From Candidatus Hadersleviella danica (lineage in GTDB: Bacteria; Chloroflexota; Anaerolineae; Promineifilales; Promineifilaceae), in contig JADJSZ010000067.1 of NCBI GenBank assembly GCA_016711405.1, forward strand, positions 1 through 33,098: a stretch of DNA of 33,098 nucleotides, given 5' to 3'. A program made the translations under genes and the position numbers. Shown piece by piece: positions 15,667 through 24,640 of the stretch. A model generated the notes under the pieces. That model saw only the letters and a program-made list of their open reading frames with translations, was not told the origin of the DNA and did no database searches. Every line of letters begins with the position of its first letter. Position 1 is the stretch's first letter.

Positions 15667-16764
15667 ATGGTAAACGAGGCACGACAAGCATGGCGGGGGG
15701 GAGAACGGCCGTTGGCAGTGCGTTTGCTCAAGCAAGCGTTACGCGATGACCCACATAACCACGAGGCGTGGTTGTTGGCGGCCGAATTTGCCCCCACCCC
15801 CCAAGCGCGGCAAGAATGTTTGGCGCGAGCGGCTAAATTTGCGCCTGCTCCTGTCGCTACGCCTCCTACCCCTGCACCCATCCCCACCCCTACGGCCGAC
15901 CCCTTGTTGGCGTTGCGCCACAAAAGCCAACAGCAAGCGGCGGCCGTCGCGGCCGAGCCACCTCCTCCAGCTCCATCACAACGCCCACGCCATTGGGTGT
16001 GGGCTGGGTTGGGTGTGGTTGCCCTGATGGTCATGCTGTGGGCGGGCTGGTTGGCGTGGGGCATTTTGCCCGACCCTGAATTAGCCGTGGCGGCCGTGCC
16101 TTCCCCCACCCCATCGCTCATCGCGCCAACGGCCGAGGCGTTTGCGACGGCCGAGCCACTGGCGACAGCAACGGCCGTGCCCCCTACGTTTACCCCCAGC
16201 CCCACCGCCAATCCCATCCAGCCCAAGCAAATTGCCAATTTGAGCCTTGGCGGGGGCAGTGGCTCGGCCGAACAAGCCCAAGCCCGCGCCACATGGACTT
16301 CTACCCCCACCCCCACGCCAACACCCACCCCTAGCCCTACTCCCCAGCCCACTTATGTTTCGGCGGGGAGCGACTTTGTGTGGCCGTTGGTGGGAGCCAA
16401 CGAAAAGTGGATTCAGGTGAACCTGACCACCCAACAGTTGAATGCATATGAGGGCAAGACGGTGGTGTTCAGCACACCTATTTCGTCTGGGTTGCCCCAA
16501 TGGGCTACGGTGACGGGTCAGTTTCGCATTTATTATCGCTTGCCTTCGCAAACGATGGACGGCCGTCGTCTTGGCTTTGATTATGTGACCGAAAATGTGC
16601 CCTTTGTGCAATACTTTTACCAAGATTTTGCCCTGCACGGCGCATTTTGGCACAATAATTTCGGCGAGCCAATGAGCCACGGTTGTGTCAATCTCAGCGT
16701 AGCTGATTCGGAATGGCTGTATAACTGGGCCACTTATGGCACGCTCGTTTACGTCCACTATTAG
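15667..16764 (+). CDS. L,D-transpeptidase (YkuD) with N-terminal helical repeat and membrane anchor
   Basis: A 365-aa protein in four parts. Residues 1-55 form a TPR-like helical segment (ARQAWRGGERPLAVRLLKQA, DDPHNHEAWLLAAEF). Pro/Ala-rich sequence follows, then one membrane helix (WAGLGVVALMVMLWAGWLAWG, about 118-138). A long Thr/Pro linker (TPTPTPTPTPSP) leads to a C-terminal YkuD domain. That domain has the catalytic signature HGAFWHNNFGEPMSHGCVNLS, with nucleophile Cys and preceding His in SHGCVN. It would form or exchange 3-3 crosslinks in peptidoglycan outside the membrane. An intracellular TPR-like part joined to an outside enzyme suggests a partner protein inside the cell. It follows the amidase by 32 bases. 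Confidence 0.92.
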   Translation: MVNEARQAWRGGERPLAVRLLKQALRDDPHNHEAWLLAAEFAPTPQARQECLARAAKFAPAPVATPPTPAPIPTPTADPLLALRHKSQQQAAAVAAEPPPPAPSQRPRHWVWAGLGVVALMVMLWAGWLAWGILPDPELAVAAVPSPTPSLIAPTAEAFATAEPLATATAVPPTFTPSPTANPIQPKQIANLSLGGGSGSAEQAQARATWTSTPTPTPTPTPSPTPQPTYVSAGSDFVWPLVGANEKWIQVNLTTQQLNAYEGKTVVFSTPISSGLPQWATVTGQFRIYYRLPSQTMDGRRLGFDYVTENVPFVQYFYQDFALHGAFWHNNFGEPMSHGCVNLSVADSEWLYNWATYGTLVYVHY

Positions 16765-16788
16765 CGGGACAAAACTTTCTCCTCCCTC

Positions 16789-17448
16789 ATGCTTAACAAA
16801 AATAGTCGCCTTTACAAGCCCCTGCTGGGGCTTTTTGCTGCGGCTGGTTATTGGTTGTTTTTGCGCGTAGCGATTGACCCACGGCCGTTGTCCACCCCTA
16901 ACGATGTGCAATCACTAGCGGCCATCAGCCTGCCCGCTGGCGAACGATGGGCGGAATGGTTGGGAACGGGTTTGCCCGAAGGGGGGATGGTGCGCCTGAC
17001 GGCCGCCCACGCTGGCGGCGAAGAGGATGTGTTGTATGGCGCGTTGTGGGGCACGGCCGACGACTATTTGGCCATTGGCCTCTCGCCACTGGGCTATGTC
17101 GCCCTCGAACAAGTCACGGCCGAGGGAACTACCTCCCTTTTGCCCCTCCAAACATTCCCCCACGTGCGCGGCGGCACGGCCGAAAATAGCCTCTGGCTCC
17201 AGCCCGACCCCGCCACTCACCAACTGACCATCCGCCTGAACGGGGAAATTTTGTGGCACACGGCCGAGGCTCCCCCCGCATGGCTGGCCGAGGCGGAACT
17301 CGGCCGTTGGGGGCAAAGTTTTGGCGGCACGGCCGAGATAAATTTTGTCGCAGTCGAGATGTGGGGAGTAGGGGTAGACGGTTCAGAAACGCCAGAACTA
17401 AACCCGCGCCTGAGGTCTGCGAAAAAAACAGCTATAACATCCTCTTAG
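16789..17448 (+). CDS. membrane-anchored protein of unknown function
   Basis: A 219-aa protein with an N-terminal anchor or signal (LYKPLLGLFAAAGYWLFLRVAI) followed by an extracytoplasmic region predicted to be beta-rich. Patterns such as GLSPLGYVALEQV, ENSLWLQPDPATHQLTIRLNGEILWHT and FGGTAEINFVAVEMWG recall laminin-G/concanavalin-like sandwich domains, but no family is claimed. It follows the L,D-transpeptidase by 24 bases and is probably co-transcribed with the amidase and transpeptidase. Its stop overlaps the stop of the convergent glgX gene by three bases. Confidence 0.7.
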   Translation: MLNKNSRLYKPLLGLFAAAGYWLFLRVAIDPRPLSTPNDVQSLAAISLPAGERWAEWLGTGLPEGGMVRLTAAHAGGEEDVLYGALWGTADDYLAIGLSPLGYVALEQVTAEGTTSLLPLQTFPHVRGGTAENSLWLQPDPATHQLTIRLNGEILWHTAEAPPAWLAEAELGRWGQSFGGTAEINFVAVEMWGVGVDGSETPELNPRLRSAKKTAITSS

Positions 17449-19565
17449 CGGCGCGGCCGTGTTTGGGTTCTGCGGGCGGTCAGCCGTTCCATAAAATCGC
17501 CCGTGCGCGAGCGGCTGACTTCCTCGTGGGCGAGGAGAAGCACGGCCGTGCGCGGCGCAACCCGATAATGGTCTGTCTGCACCACGGGCGCATCCCCCAT
17601 CTCACAAAAATCGTGCGGGCTGGAGAGCGAGGTATCCACAATGCGGTGCCACTGCTCGGGGGCGGGGAGCGGCATCAGCTCAAAATCGAGCGGTTCCCAA
17701 TACGCATTAAACAAGGCGCACAAATGCTCCCCGCTGGCGGGATGGCGCAAAGTATACGAAATGGTGCGCGATTGGTCGCCCCAATCTGGCTCGTATAACT
17801 CCGTGCCATGCCATGTCACATACGGCCCCTCGCCCACCCCTTCTGGCCGCCAAAAATGTTGGTCGCGGAACAAATCATGCACATGGGTGAACTGAATCAT
17901 CTTTTGCACGAAGCGCAACATCTCCGTTTGCTGGTTCACCAACGCCCAATTAAACCAACTCAGTTCGTTGTCTTGGCAATAGGCGTTGTTGTTCCCCTGT
18001 TGGGTACGGCGCACCTCATCCCCCATCGTCAGCATCGGCGTGCCTTGGGAAATTAAGAGCATCGTAAAGAAATTTTTGATTTGACGAGTTCGCAAGGCGT
18101 TAATGACGGGGTCATCGGTCGGCCCTTCGGCGCCACAATTCCAGCTAAACGACGCTTTCTCCCCATCCTGATTGTTCTCCCCATTGGCCAAATTATGCCG
18201 CTCGTTGTAGGCCACAAGGTCGTTCAGGGTAAAGCCATCGTGGGCGGTGATGAAGTTGATACTGCGGTTCGGCTTGCGGTCGGGCTGGGGGTACAAATCA
18301 GGGCTGGCCATGAGCCGTTGCACAACGGCCCCCGCCATGCCCGCATCCCCTTTGATAAAGCGGCGCAGGTCATCCCGAAATTTGCCGTTCCACTCCGCCC
18401 AACGGTGGCCGACAAACGAGCCAACTTGGTAAAGCCCGGCCGCGTCCCACGCCTCGGCAATGATTTTTGTGCCCGACAGCACGGGGTCTGATTCGATGTC
18501 CCACAGGATGGGCGGGCTTTTCATGGGTGTGCCCCACTCGTCCCGCGCCAACACCGAGGCGAGGTCAAAGCGGAAGCCATCCACGTGCATTTCGGAGACC
18601 CAATAGCGCAAACAATCCAAAATGAGGCGGCGGGGGATGGCATGGTTGGCGTTGAAGCTGTTGCCCGTGCCGCTGTAATTCGCGTAGTAAGTGCGGTCTT
18701 TCTCCAGAATGTAATAGGCGCGGTTTTCAAGACCCTTGAAGGAGAGGGTAGCGCCTTTGTGGTCGCCCTCGGCCGTGTGGTTAAACACCACATCCAAAAT
18801 CACCTCAATGCCCGCCTTGTGCATCGCCTTCACCATATCCCGAAATTCGTTCACAGGGCCAAGCGGGGATTGGTCGGAGCTATAAGGGGCGTGGGGCGAG
18901 AAGAAGCCGATAGGGCTGTAACCCCAATAGTTGATGCCCAGCGGCGCATCTTGTGGGTCAAATTGTTGCACGGGGAGCAACTCCACCGAAGTGATGCCCA
19001 ACTCGCGCAGGTAGTGAATTTTCTCCACCAGCCCCGCATAAGTTCCCCTTTTGGAGGGCGTGACCCCCGAATTGGGGGCAATGGTGAAGCCGCGCACATG
19101 CAATTCGTAGATGACGGTGTGGGTGTAGCTCAGTTGGAGCGGGACATCCCCTTCCCAATCGTAAGCGCGGGGGTCTACGACGACGCTTTTCATGGCCACG
19201 GCGCAATTATCGCCGGGGCGCATGGCCGCCTTGCGGTCGTAGCAGCTGGGCATAACCGTCGCCAGCGCATACGGGTCGAGCAGGATTTTCCAGCCATCGA
19301 AGCGGAAACCAACGGCCGGGTCGTGCGGCCCATAGGTGCGGTAGGCGTAAATTTGCCCCGGCTTGAGGCCGGGCACGAACATGTGCCAGTAGTAGAAGGT
19401 GCGGTTTTTGTCGGGGTCGAAGCGGAGGACACGGGCTGGGTGCGTGTCATCGGCCGTGTCGAAGAGCAAAAGCTCAATCGCTTCGCAATTCTTGGAGAAG
19501 ACGCAGAAATTCACCCCATCGGGGTAAACCGTTGCGCCAAGGGGGTAGCTGGTGCTGGCGTGCAT
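17445..19565 (-). CDS. glgX: glycogen debranching enzyme GlgX
   Basis: A 706-aa isoamylase-type glycoside hydrolase (GH13) that removes alpha-1,6 branches from glycogen. An N-terminal CBM48-like part (PLGATVYPDGVNFCVFSKNCEAIELLLFD) is followed by the (beta/alpha)8 barrel. Conserved regions include VIYELHVRGFT, GINYWGYSPIGFFSPHAPY, VILDVVFNHTAEGD, VDGFRFDLASVLARDE with the nucleophile Asp, IIAEAWDAAGLYQVG with the acid/base Glu, and NFITAHDGFTLNDLVAYN with the transition-state Asp. Length is normal for GlgX. It ends tail-to-tail with the plus-strand gene at 16789-17448 and is preceded by AATAACG-type spacer repeats. No other glycogen gene is near. Confidence 0.95.
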   Translation of the reverse strand: MHASTSYPLGATVYPDGVNFCVFSKNCEAIELLLFDTADDTHPARVLRFDPDKNRTFYYWHMFVPGLKPGQIYAYRTYGPHDPAVGFRFDGWKILLDPYALATVMPSCYDRKAAMRPGDNCAVAMKSVVVDPRAYDWEGDVPLQLSYTHTVIYELHVRGFTIAPNSGVTPSKRGTYAGLVEKIHYLRELGITSVELLPVQQFDPQDAPLGINYWGYSPIGFFSPHAPYSSDQSPLGPVNEFRDMVKAMHKAGIEVILDVVFNHTAEGDHKGATLSFKGLENRAYYILEKDRTYYANYSGTGNSFNANHAIPRRLILDCLRYWVSEMHVDGFRFDLASVLARDEWGTPMKSPPILWDIESDPVLSGTKIIAEAWDAAGLYQVGSFVGHRWAEWNGKFRDDLRRFIKGDAGMAGAVVQRLMASPDLYPQPDRKPNRSINFITAHDGFTLNDLVAYNERHNLANGENNQDGEKASFSWNCGAEGPTDDPVINALRTRQIKNFFTMLLISQGTPMLTMGDEVRRTQQGNNNAYCQDNELSWFNWALVNQQTEMLRFVQKMIQFTHVHDLFRDQHFWRPEGVGEGPYVTWHGTELYEPDWGDQSRTISYTLRHPASGEHLCALFNAYWEPLDFELMPLPAPEQWHRIVDTSLSSPHDFCEMGDAPVVQTDHYRVAPRTAVLLLAHEEVSRSRTGDFMERLTARRTQTRPRR

Positions 19566-19567
19566 GT

Positions 19568-19656
19568 GATGTTACTGGTTACTCGTTATTGGTTACTCGT
19601 TATTTAGTTGGCTAACCAGCATCCTTTAATAACGAGTAACCAATAACGAATAACTG
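19568..19656. repeat. short-period spacer repeat (GGTTACTCGTTATT type, both orientations)
   Basis: GTTACTGGTTACTCGTTATTGG units (19569-19604) and their complement TAACGAGTAACCAATAACG (19627-19652) fill the gap between the aminotransferase and glgX genes and could form a long hairpin. Confidence 0.8.
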
Positions 19657-20865
19657 CTATTTGAAAGGGGAGACAAATTCGGGCAATTCCTCGGGGGCGA
19701 GGGTGGTGATGTGGCGTAGGGTGGCGATGAGTTTGTCTATATCCGCCTCGCTGTTGTAAAAGCCCGTCGAGACGCGCAAGCAGTAGGGGTGGCCGAGGAA
19801 GCGGATGACGATGTTTTCTTCGGCCAATTTGGCCACGACACGAGCGGTGTCGTAGCCTGTCAAATAGAAGCTGTTTAGCCCAGATTCGGCCGGGGCGCGA
19901 GTGACCATTTCCACTTGGGGGATGGTTTGCAGTTGCTCGTAGACATAGGTGCTGAGGGCGGCGATACGGCCGTAAATCCACTCCCACCCCACTTCTTCCT
20001 CGAACCAGCGCAAATTGGCGGCCGTGGCGTGCATCAGCGGCCGATAAATGCTCCCCACCTCGAACCGCTTGGCGCCGGGGGCGGGCATGAAATGGCCTGT
20101 AAAATCCCAATCCATCGGTGTTTTGAGGCTGAAAAAGCCCGCGAAGCTCATATTGAACAAGCTCAGGCTTTCGGTGCGGATGTAGAGTGCGCCCGTGCCC
20201 TCGGGGCCGCAGAGCCATTTTTGGCCGGGCATGGCGTAGGCATCCACGCCCAAGGCGGGCAAATCGAGCGGGATGGCGGCGAATGATTGGGCGGCATCCA
20301 CAATGGAAAGGACGTGGTGGCGGCGGCAGACGGCCGCGATTTCCCCCAACGGCAAGCGATTGCCCAAGTTCCACGCCACATGGGAGACGAGCAGGGCGCG
20401 GGTGCGGGGGGTGATGGCCGCCTCAATTTTGGTCACGATTTCTACGTCGGTGTCGGTGGCCGTAATATCCACCATGCGAATAATGACCCCATACCGCTGA
20501 CGCAAAATGAAGGCGGGAACCAGCCCCCCCTCGTGTTCAACAGTGGTGGTCACAAGCTCATCGCCTGCTTGCCAGTTCAGGCCAAAGAGGGCGATGTTCA
20601 TGCCGTTGGTGGTGTGCTGGGTCAGGGCGATGGTGCTGGGGTCGGCGTTGACCATTCTGCCGATGCGGGCGCGGATGTCGGTCATGCTGTCCATCATTTT
20701 GGCGAAGCCGTCGCCTGTGGCGCGGCCGTGTTCAAAATCATAAGCGAGCGATTCATCGAGTGATTGGCGCAAGACGGTGGACATGGGGCCGCAGGTGCCT
20801 GTGTTCAGGTACGCTTTGGCTTCGGTAACGGGCATCATTTGGCGGATTTGGGCGAGGTTGGTCAT
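19657..20865 (-). CDS. class V aminotransferase / cysteine desulfurase-like PLP enzyme
   Basis: Fold-type I PLP enzyme of about 402 aa from ATG 20863-20865; an upstream in-frame ATG at 20914-20916 lies in the palindrome region and was not chosen. Family features: YLNTGTCGPMS near the N-terminus, TQHTTNGMNIAL, TTTVEHEGGLVPAF, LLVSHVAWNLGNRLPL, IVDAAQSFAAIPLDL with the PLP-ring Asp, and DAYAMPGQKWLCGPEGTGALYI with the Schiff-base Lys. It resembles isopenicillin-N-epimerase/selenocysteine-lyase-like members more than IscS, lacking a clear C-terminal catalytic Cys loop. It lies downstream of hutH and the Lrp gene on the same strand, suggesting amino-acid metabolism. Substrate unknown. Confidence 0.88.
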   Translation of the reverse strand: MTNLAQIRQMMPVTEAKAYLNTGTCGPMSTVLRQSLDESLAYDFEHGRATGDGFAKMMDSMTDIRARIGRMVNADPSTIALTQHTTNGMNIALFGLNWQAGDELVTTTVEHEGGLVPAFILRQRYGVIIRMVDITATDTDVEIVTKIEAAITPRTRALLVSHVAWNLGNRLPLGEIAAVCRRHHVLSIVDAAQSFAAIPLDLPALGVDAYAMPGQKWLCGPEGTGALYIRTESLSLFNMSFAGFFSLKTPMDWDFTGHFMPAPGAKRFEVGSIYRPLMHATAANLRWFEEEVGWEWIYGRIAALSTYVYEQLQTIPQVEMVTRAPAESGLNSFYLTGYDTARVVAKLAEENIVIRFLGHPYCLRVSTGFYNSEADIDKLIATLRHITTLAPEELPEFVSPFK

Positions 20866-20896
20866 AGGAGGGGGAGTTAGGTAAAAAGTGTTCACA

Positions 20897-20932
20897 GAGG
20901 TGACAGTCACTTCCAAAAGTGACTGTCACCTC
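20897..20932. repeat. 16-bp-arm palindrome (GAGGTGACAGTCACTT)
   Basis: Perfect arms 20897-20912 and 20917-20932 with a CCAA loop, in the short gap between hutH and the downstream aminotransferase gene. No T-run follows. Likely a dispersed palindromic element or an attenuator. Confidence 0.7.
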
Positions 20933-20939
20933 GGGAAAT

Positions 20940-22777
20940 TTACTGACCGTCTAAGTCTACCGCTTTATACACTGCTTTGACCAGCGTTTGTTGCTGGAGC
21001 AGTTGATGGACACGGCCGATATACGGCTGAGTAAAACGGTCCACCACCGCTGGCGCATCCCCCAACGGGGGCAAACCCGCAAGGGCGGATTGGATGGCTG
21101 AGAGGGCGGCCGATGTGCCCCGTCCAGCTTGCGGCCGTAAGCCCTCCCGCTGGTGGAACAACACAGCCTCATCGGTGCGGGTGCGGTTGGCGAGGGGAAT
21201 GTGGGTGTATGGGTCTAGTGGTGTATGGTCGAGGAGATGGGTGAGATTTTTCAGCCGCCATTGCAGGGCGAGGTGGGCGCAGAGCAGTTCGATGGCGATG
21301 ACATGGCTGGCGTGGGCGATTATTTGGCGGCCGTGCAAGGCCGCATTCATGCTCATGCTCACAAAATCCTCCCGCCCCGCACTCGTCGGAATCGAATCCA
21401 CACTGTCGGGATGGGCCAATGTTTTGCAGGCCGAAACAAGTGCCGAGGCAACGTATTGGGGAATCATCATGCCGCTGGGTTGGCCAAATGCCTCTTCCTC
21501 GATGAGCATGGGGGGCAAGCCGTGGCTCTCGGGTTGGCTGACGAGGCGGTAAATGCGCCGCTCGCTCATGCTGGCCAAATCGGTGATGACGATGCTGAGG
21601 AAGTCCATCGCGTAGCCAATCGGCGTGCCGTGGAAATTGCCACCCGAGATGGTTTTGTAGGCGCGGGGCAGGTGGAGCGGGTCGCCTTCGGGCAAATCGA
21701 AGATGAGCGGGTTGTCGGTGGCGGCGTTGAGTTCGCGGGTAATCAGTTGGCGCACAAAGGCGAGCGTGTCCCAGATGGCCCCAATCGTTTGCGGCACGGT
21801 GCGCAAGGAATAGGCATCTTGGGGGGGCAAGGTGTTGGGGTCGCGGTGCAAATCCCCATCGGCCAATGTGCCATCTTGCACAAAGCGCAAGACGCGCTCG
21901 GCCGTGGCCATTTGCCCGATTTGCCCGCGCACGGCCTGCACATGGGGCAAAAACGCATCCCGAAAGCCGAGCAACGCCTCGAGACACATGGCCGCCCCGA
22001 TTTCGGCGTGGCGGGTTAAATTTTCGGCATCGTGCAGAGCGAGGGCGGCTACGGCCGTGCCAAACGTCGCCCCGTTGTTCAAGCCTAGCCCTTCTTTGGC
22101 CCCCAGCACCATGCGCGGAATGCCCCGCATGGCCATCGCTTCTGCGCCCGAGAGATGGGCGTATTTTTGGCCGTCTATCTCGAGGATGTGTGCGGCCGTT
22201 TCCCTTCGTGGAGCAGGACGAGGGCACGGCCGCTTTCGTCGTAGTCGCTGGGTAGGTTGGGGGGCAGGGCGCGTTCTGGATGGGTGGTCGGCCGTTCGCT
22301 AATCACCAAGGCGAGATGGCTGAGAGGGGCCAAATCACCGCTGGAACCAACAGAGCCGAGTTCGGGCACGAGCGGCGTGACCCCTTCGTTGAGCATCTGC
22401 ACCAATGTTTCGATGAGTTGCGGCCGCACGCCTGAATACCCTTGGGCGAGCGAGTGGGCGCGCAAAAGCATGGCCGCCCGCACCACTTCGGGGTGGAAGC
22501 TGGGGCCAACGCCGCTGGCGTGGCTGACGATGAGGTTGCGCGAGAGCCACGGAATCTCGGCCGTCTCGAGCGGCACGCGCCCCGCCTTGATGCCAAAGCC
22601 CGTGTTGATGCCGTAGTAGGCGCGGTCGTTGCTGGCCAAGACTTGCTCTACCCATCTGCGGCTGGCCAATATGCGTTGGTAGGCGGGGGTGGTGGGGTCG
22701 AGATGGGGCACGGCGCGGCCGTGTCGCGCCACCTCAATGACATCTTCTATGGTTAGGGTGGGGTTTCCGAGTTGCAT
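20940..22777 (-). CDS. hutH: histidine ammonia-lyase family protein (one frameshift)
   Basis: Aromatic amino-acid lyase of the HutH type, which deaminates L-histidine to urocanate using a self-made MIO group. The first frame (from ATG 22775-22777) holds the catalytic Tyr in YYGINTGFG (Tyr54), the histidine-lyase-like NLIVSHASGVG, and the MIO segment GSVGSSGDLAPLSH. The MIO tripeptide here is Ser145-Ser146-Gly147, not the usual Ala-Ser-Gly. The frame ends at about 22188; adding one A to the AAA run near 22201 restores AAHILEIDGQKYAHLSGAEAMAMRG and the rest, including AYKTISGGNFHGTPIGYAMD, and SVDSIPTSAGREDFVSM with the conserved Glu. Restored length is about 612 aa, longer than the usual 510. 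It is flanked by an Lrp/AsnC regulator and an aminotransferase; no other hut gene is visible. Confidence 0.88.
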
Positions 22778-22784
22778 GGGGAAG

Positions 22785-22873
22785 GAAGTGCTGAGTGTTC
22801 AGTGGTGAGTGCTGAGAGGTTGGTAAGTGCTAATTTTCTCCTCTGCCCCTCCGCTCCTCTGCTCCTCCGCCTC
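22785..22873. repeat. short-period spacer repeats (AGTGCTGAGTG and CCTCTGCTCC types)
   Basis: AGTGCTGAGTGTTCAGTGG units (22788-22832) followed by CTCTGCCCCTCCGCTCC units (22840-22873), running from the hutH start to the end of the Lrp gene. Confidence 0.7.
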
Positions 22874-23338
22874 CTAACGCACCACGACCATGCTCTCCTT
22901 GAAGGTGGTCAGCACAATATGCGTATTCGTATTCGCCACCAGCAGGTTATCCCGTAGGCGAGCGACTAACTCTTCGAGCGCGGAGGGGTGGCGATGCGGA
23001 CTTTGAGGAGGTAGCTTTCCGGAGCCTGTGACGCTGTGGCACTCGAGGATGTCGGGGTCTTGGCGGCACAGTTCGGCCAGTTGTTCGCGGGCTTGGAGGT
23101 AGGTTTCGCCCCCAGCCGTGCTGGCCGTCAGGCGCATGAAGGCGGTGATGGGGCGGCCGAGTTTTTCTGCGTCTACGACGGCCGTGTACCCCTTGATGAT
23201 GCCTTTGCGTTCTAGCTTTTTAACCCGTTCGTAGACGCTGGAGGCGTTGATGCCGACTTGTTCGCCGATGGCGGCGTTGGAGAGGCGGGCATCTTGTTGG
23301 AGGAGGGTGAGGATGTGCCAGTCGGTGTCGTCTATCAT
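22874..23338 (-). CDS. Lrp/AsnC family transcriptional regulator (compensated double frameshift)
   Basis: A 154-aa regulator with an N-terminal winged helix (DDTDWHILTLLQQDARLSNAAIGEQVGINASSVYERVKKLERKGIIKGY) and a C-terminal RAM ligand-binding domain. Residues 108-117 read KLPPQSPHRH, which does not fit the family. In the neighbouring frame the same bases give SYLLKVRIATP, a standard RAM strand. One extra A (GGAAAGC, near 23014-23018) and one missing base in the C-run near 22985-22990 would explain this. ATG 23336-23338 is the start because it precedes the conserved MIDDTD; the upstream extension is a repeat-derived Ser/Leu stretch. As immediate neighbour of hutH it probably responds to an amino acid and controls these genes. 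Confidence 0.88.
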   Translation of the reverse strand: MIDDTDWHILTLLQQDARLSNAAIGEQVGINASSVYERVKKLERKGIIKGYTAVVDAEKLGRPITAFMRLTASTAGGETYLQAREQLAELCRQDPDILECHSVTGSGKLPPQSPHRHPSALEELVARLRDNLLVANTNTHIVLTTFKESMVVVR

Positions 23339-23386
23339 GGGGGAGGAGAAGAGAGAAGAGAGAAGAGAAGAGAGAAAAATTTGGGA
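23339..23386. repeat. purine tract (GAGAAGA type)
   Basis: GGAGAAGAGAGAAGAGAGAAG-type units abut the Lrp start codon. On the coding strand this is a pyrimidine tract, so no Shine-Dalgarno exists there. Confidence 0.6.
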
Positions 23387-23465
23387 AACTGATTGTTTAG
23401 CCAAATTTTATTTGGAATTTGGTTTGTTTGAGCGGTTATTTTATGGTTGTGGGCGGGTTTGTCAA

Positions 23466-23506
23466 GGCAAAAAAACGGCCGTGCATTTGCACGGCCGTTT
23501 TTTGCC
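23466..23506. terminator. bidirectional intrinsic terminator with ACGGCCGT in both arms
   Basis: Near-perfect hairpin GGC-A7-CGGCCGTGCA / TT / TGCACGGCCG-T6-GCC. It lies 24 bases beyond the end of the HD-hydrolase gene and upstream of the Lrp gene. The T-run exists on both strands, so it can serve as terminator for the minus-strand HD gene. Confidence 0.9.
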
Positions 23507-23529
23507 CACCATCCACCCCTTTGGGCGGC

Positions 23530-24510
23530 TTATTTGTTTTTGAGTGCCCGCATGGGCCACGGGACTGATTTACGGCCGATATAAGATTCCCGCTCGGCCG
23601 CAAATTCGGGGGAGATGGCCGAAAGCGGCCGTGCTACCCCCTTTTGCACCACATCAGGGTCAATCGTCCGAATTTTCGTGGTGACAGTGAACGTCGGCAT
23701 CTCCTCATCCCACACAAACGAGGTTTCGGGATGCACCAAATCGAGCCAATGGTGCAACTCGGCATCGGGGTGGGCGTGGAGTTTGTGCCACACCACCGCA
23801 TCCGTCAGCCAAAAATCCGCCTCGGTGATGGCTCCCACCGCCAGTCCGCGCCGAATGGCCAAGGCGGTGAGTTCGTATAGCCCCACTTCGCGCCAATTCG
23901 ACCAACTGGCATGGTCGGCCGCCATGAACTGCATCCCCAACCAGTTGGCCAACTCGGGGTCGTTGACCATCAAGCGGCCGTTGTGAACCACCAGATGGGC
24001 CAGCACCCGTTGCACATCCTCTTGGGTGGCTAGTCCCAATGCTCGTGCATCGCGCAGAAAATAATCCAATCTATCGGCACAGAGGGCGGGGGCGGGTTGT
24101 TCCAGCAAGGGGAACTGCGTCTCATCTATCAATTCGCGCCAATCGTAGCCGTGTGCGGCCAGCACGGCTGGCAAATCGGTTTCGGCCACGTAGCTCTCTT
24201 TGACGCGGTCATGGTAGCTTTGGGTGGCCGCGCTATCCCACACATGGTCTATCACATGGCTAAATGCGGTGTGGCTGATGTCGTGCAGGAGGGCGGCCAG
24301 TTGTTCGCGTATATCGCCCCCCATACGGCGTACCACCAGCATGGCTCCCACCGAATGTTGGTAGCGGGTGATGGGTTGGGTGATGCCGAGCACGGCCGTG
24401 ATGCCATGTTGCAACACGCCGTGCAAACGGCGCATCGCCTTGCTATCCAGCACATCTTGCACAACGGGTTCGGGGGTGATGGTGGTGGCGTAGAGGGAGT
24501 CGGTGTACAT
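23530..24510 (-). CDS. HD-domain phosphohydrolase
   Basis: A 326-aa metal-dependent hydrolase of the HD superfamily, close in layout to dGTPase/SAMHD-like proteins such as YpgQ and YfbR relatives. The metal ligands are visible: His in TRYQHSVGAM, the HD pair in LAALLHDISHTAFSHVIDHV (with two further His), and Asp in CADRLDYFLRDA. The N-terminus MYTDSLYATTITPEPVVQDVLDSKAMRRL is typical of this subgroup. Substrate is unknown; nucleotides or phosphate esters are likely. It is soluble and transcribed alone, with a strong terminator after it. Confidence 0.88.
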   Translation of the reverse strand: MYTDSLYATTITPEPVVQDVLDSKAMRRLHGVLQHGITAVLGITQPITRYQHSVGAMLVVRRMGGDIREQLAALLHDISHTAFSHVIDHVWDSAATQSYHDRVKESYVAETDLPAVLAAHGYDWRELIDETQFPLLEQPAPALCADRLDYFLRDARALGLATQEDVQRVLAHLVVHNGRLMVNDPELANWLGMQFMAADHASWSNWREVGLYELTALAIRRGLAVGAITEADFWLTDAVVWHKLHAHPDAELHHWLDLVHPETSFVWDEEMPTFTVTTKIRTIDPDVVQKGVARPLSAISPEFAAERESYIGRKSVPWPMRALKNK

Positions 24511-24640
24511 GAATTGTGAATTGTGAATGGTTAATTGTGAATGGGGGAATGCGGAATGCGGATGCGGAATGGGGATTGGAATGGAACTGAATACTCTACT
24601 AACTACTCACTACTCACTAGCCACTAACCACTAATCCACC
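24511..24640. repeat. three short-period spacer repeats in series
   Basis: AATTGTGAATTGTGAATGG (24511-24542), GCGGAATGCGGATGCGG (24548-24575) and CTACTCACTACTCACTAGCC with CACTAACC (24600-24634) follow one another. The last overlaps the stop codon of comEA (24631-24633). Confidence 0.8.

Noticed and set aside
18585..19607. 340-aa plus-strand frame opposite glgX
   Set aside because: Shadow of a clear GlgX gene in GC-rich sequence; the translation has no recognisable motifs.
21225..22019. 264-aa plus-strand frame opposite hutH
   Set aside because: Antisense to conserved HutH sequence, with no start signal and no motif.
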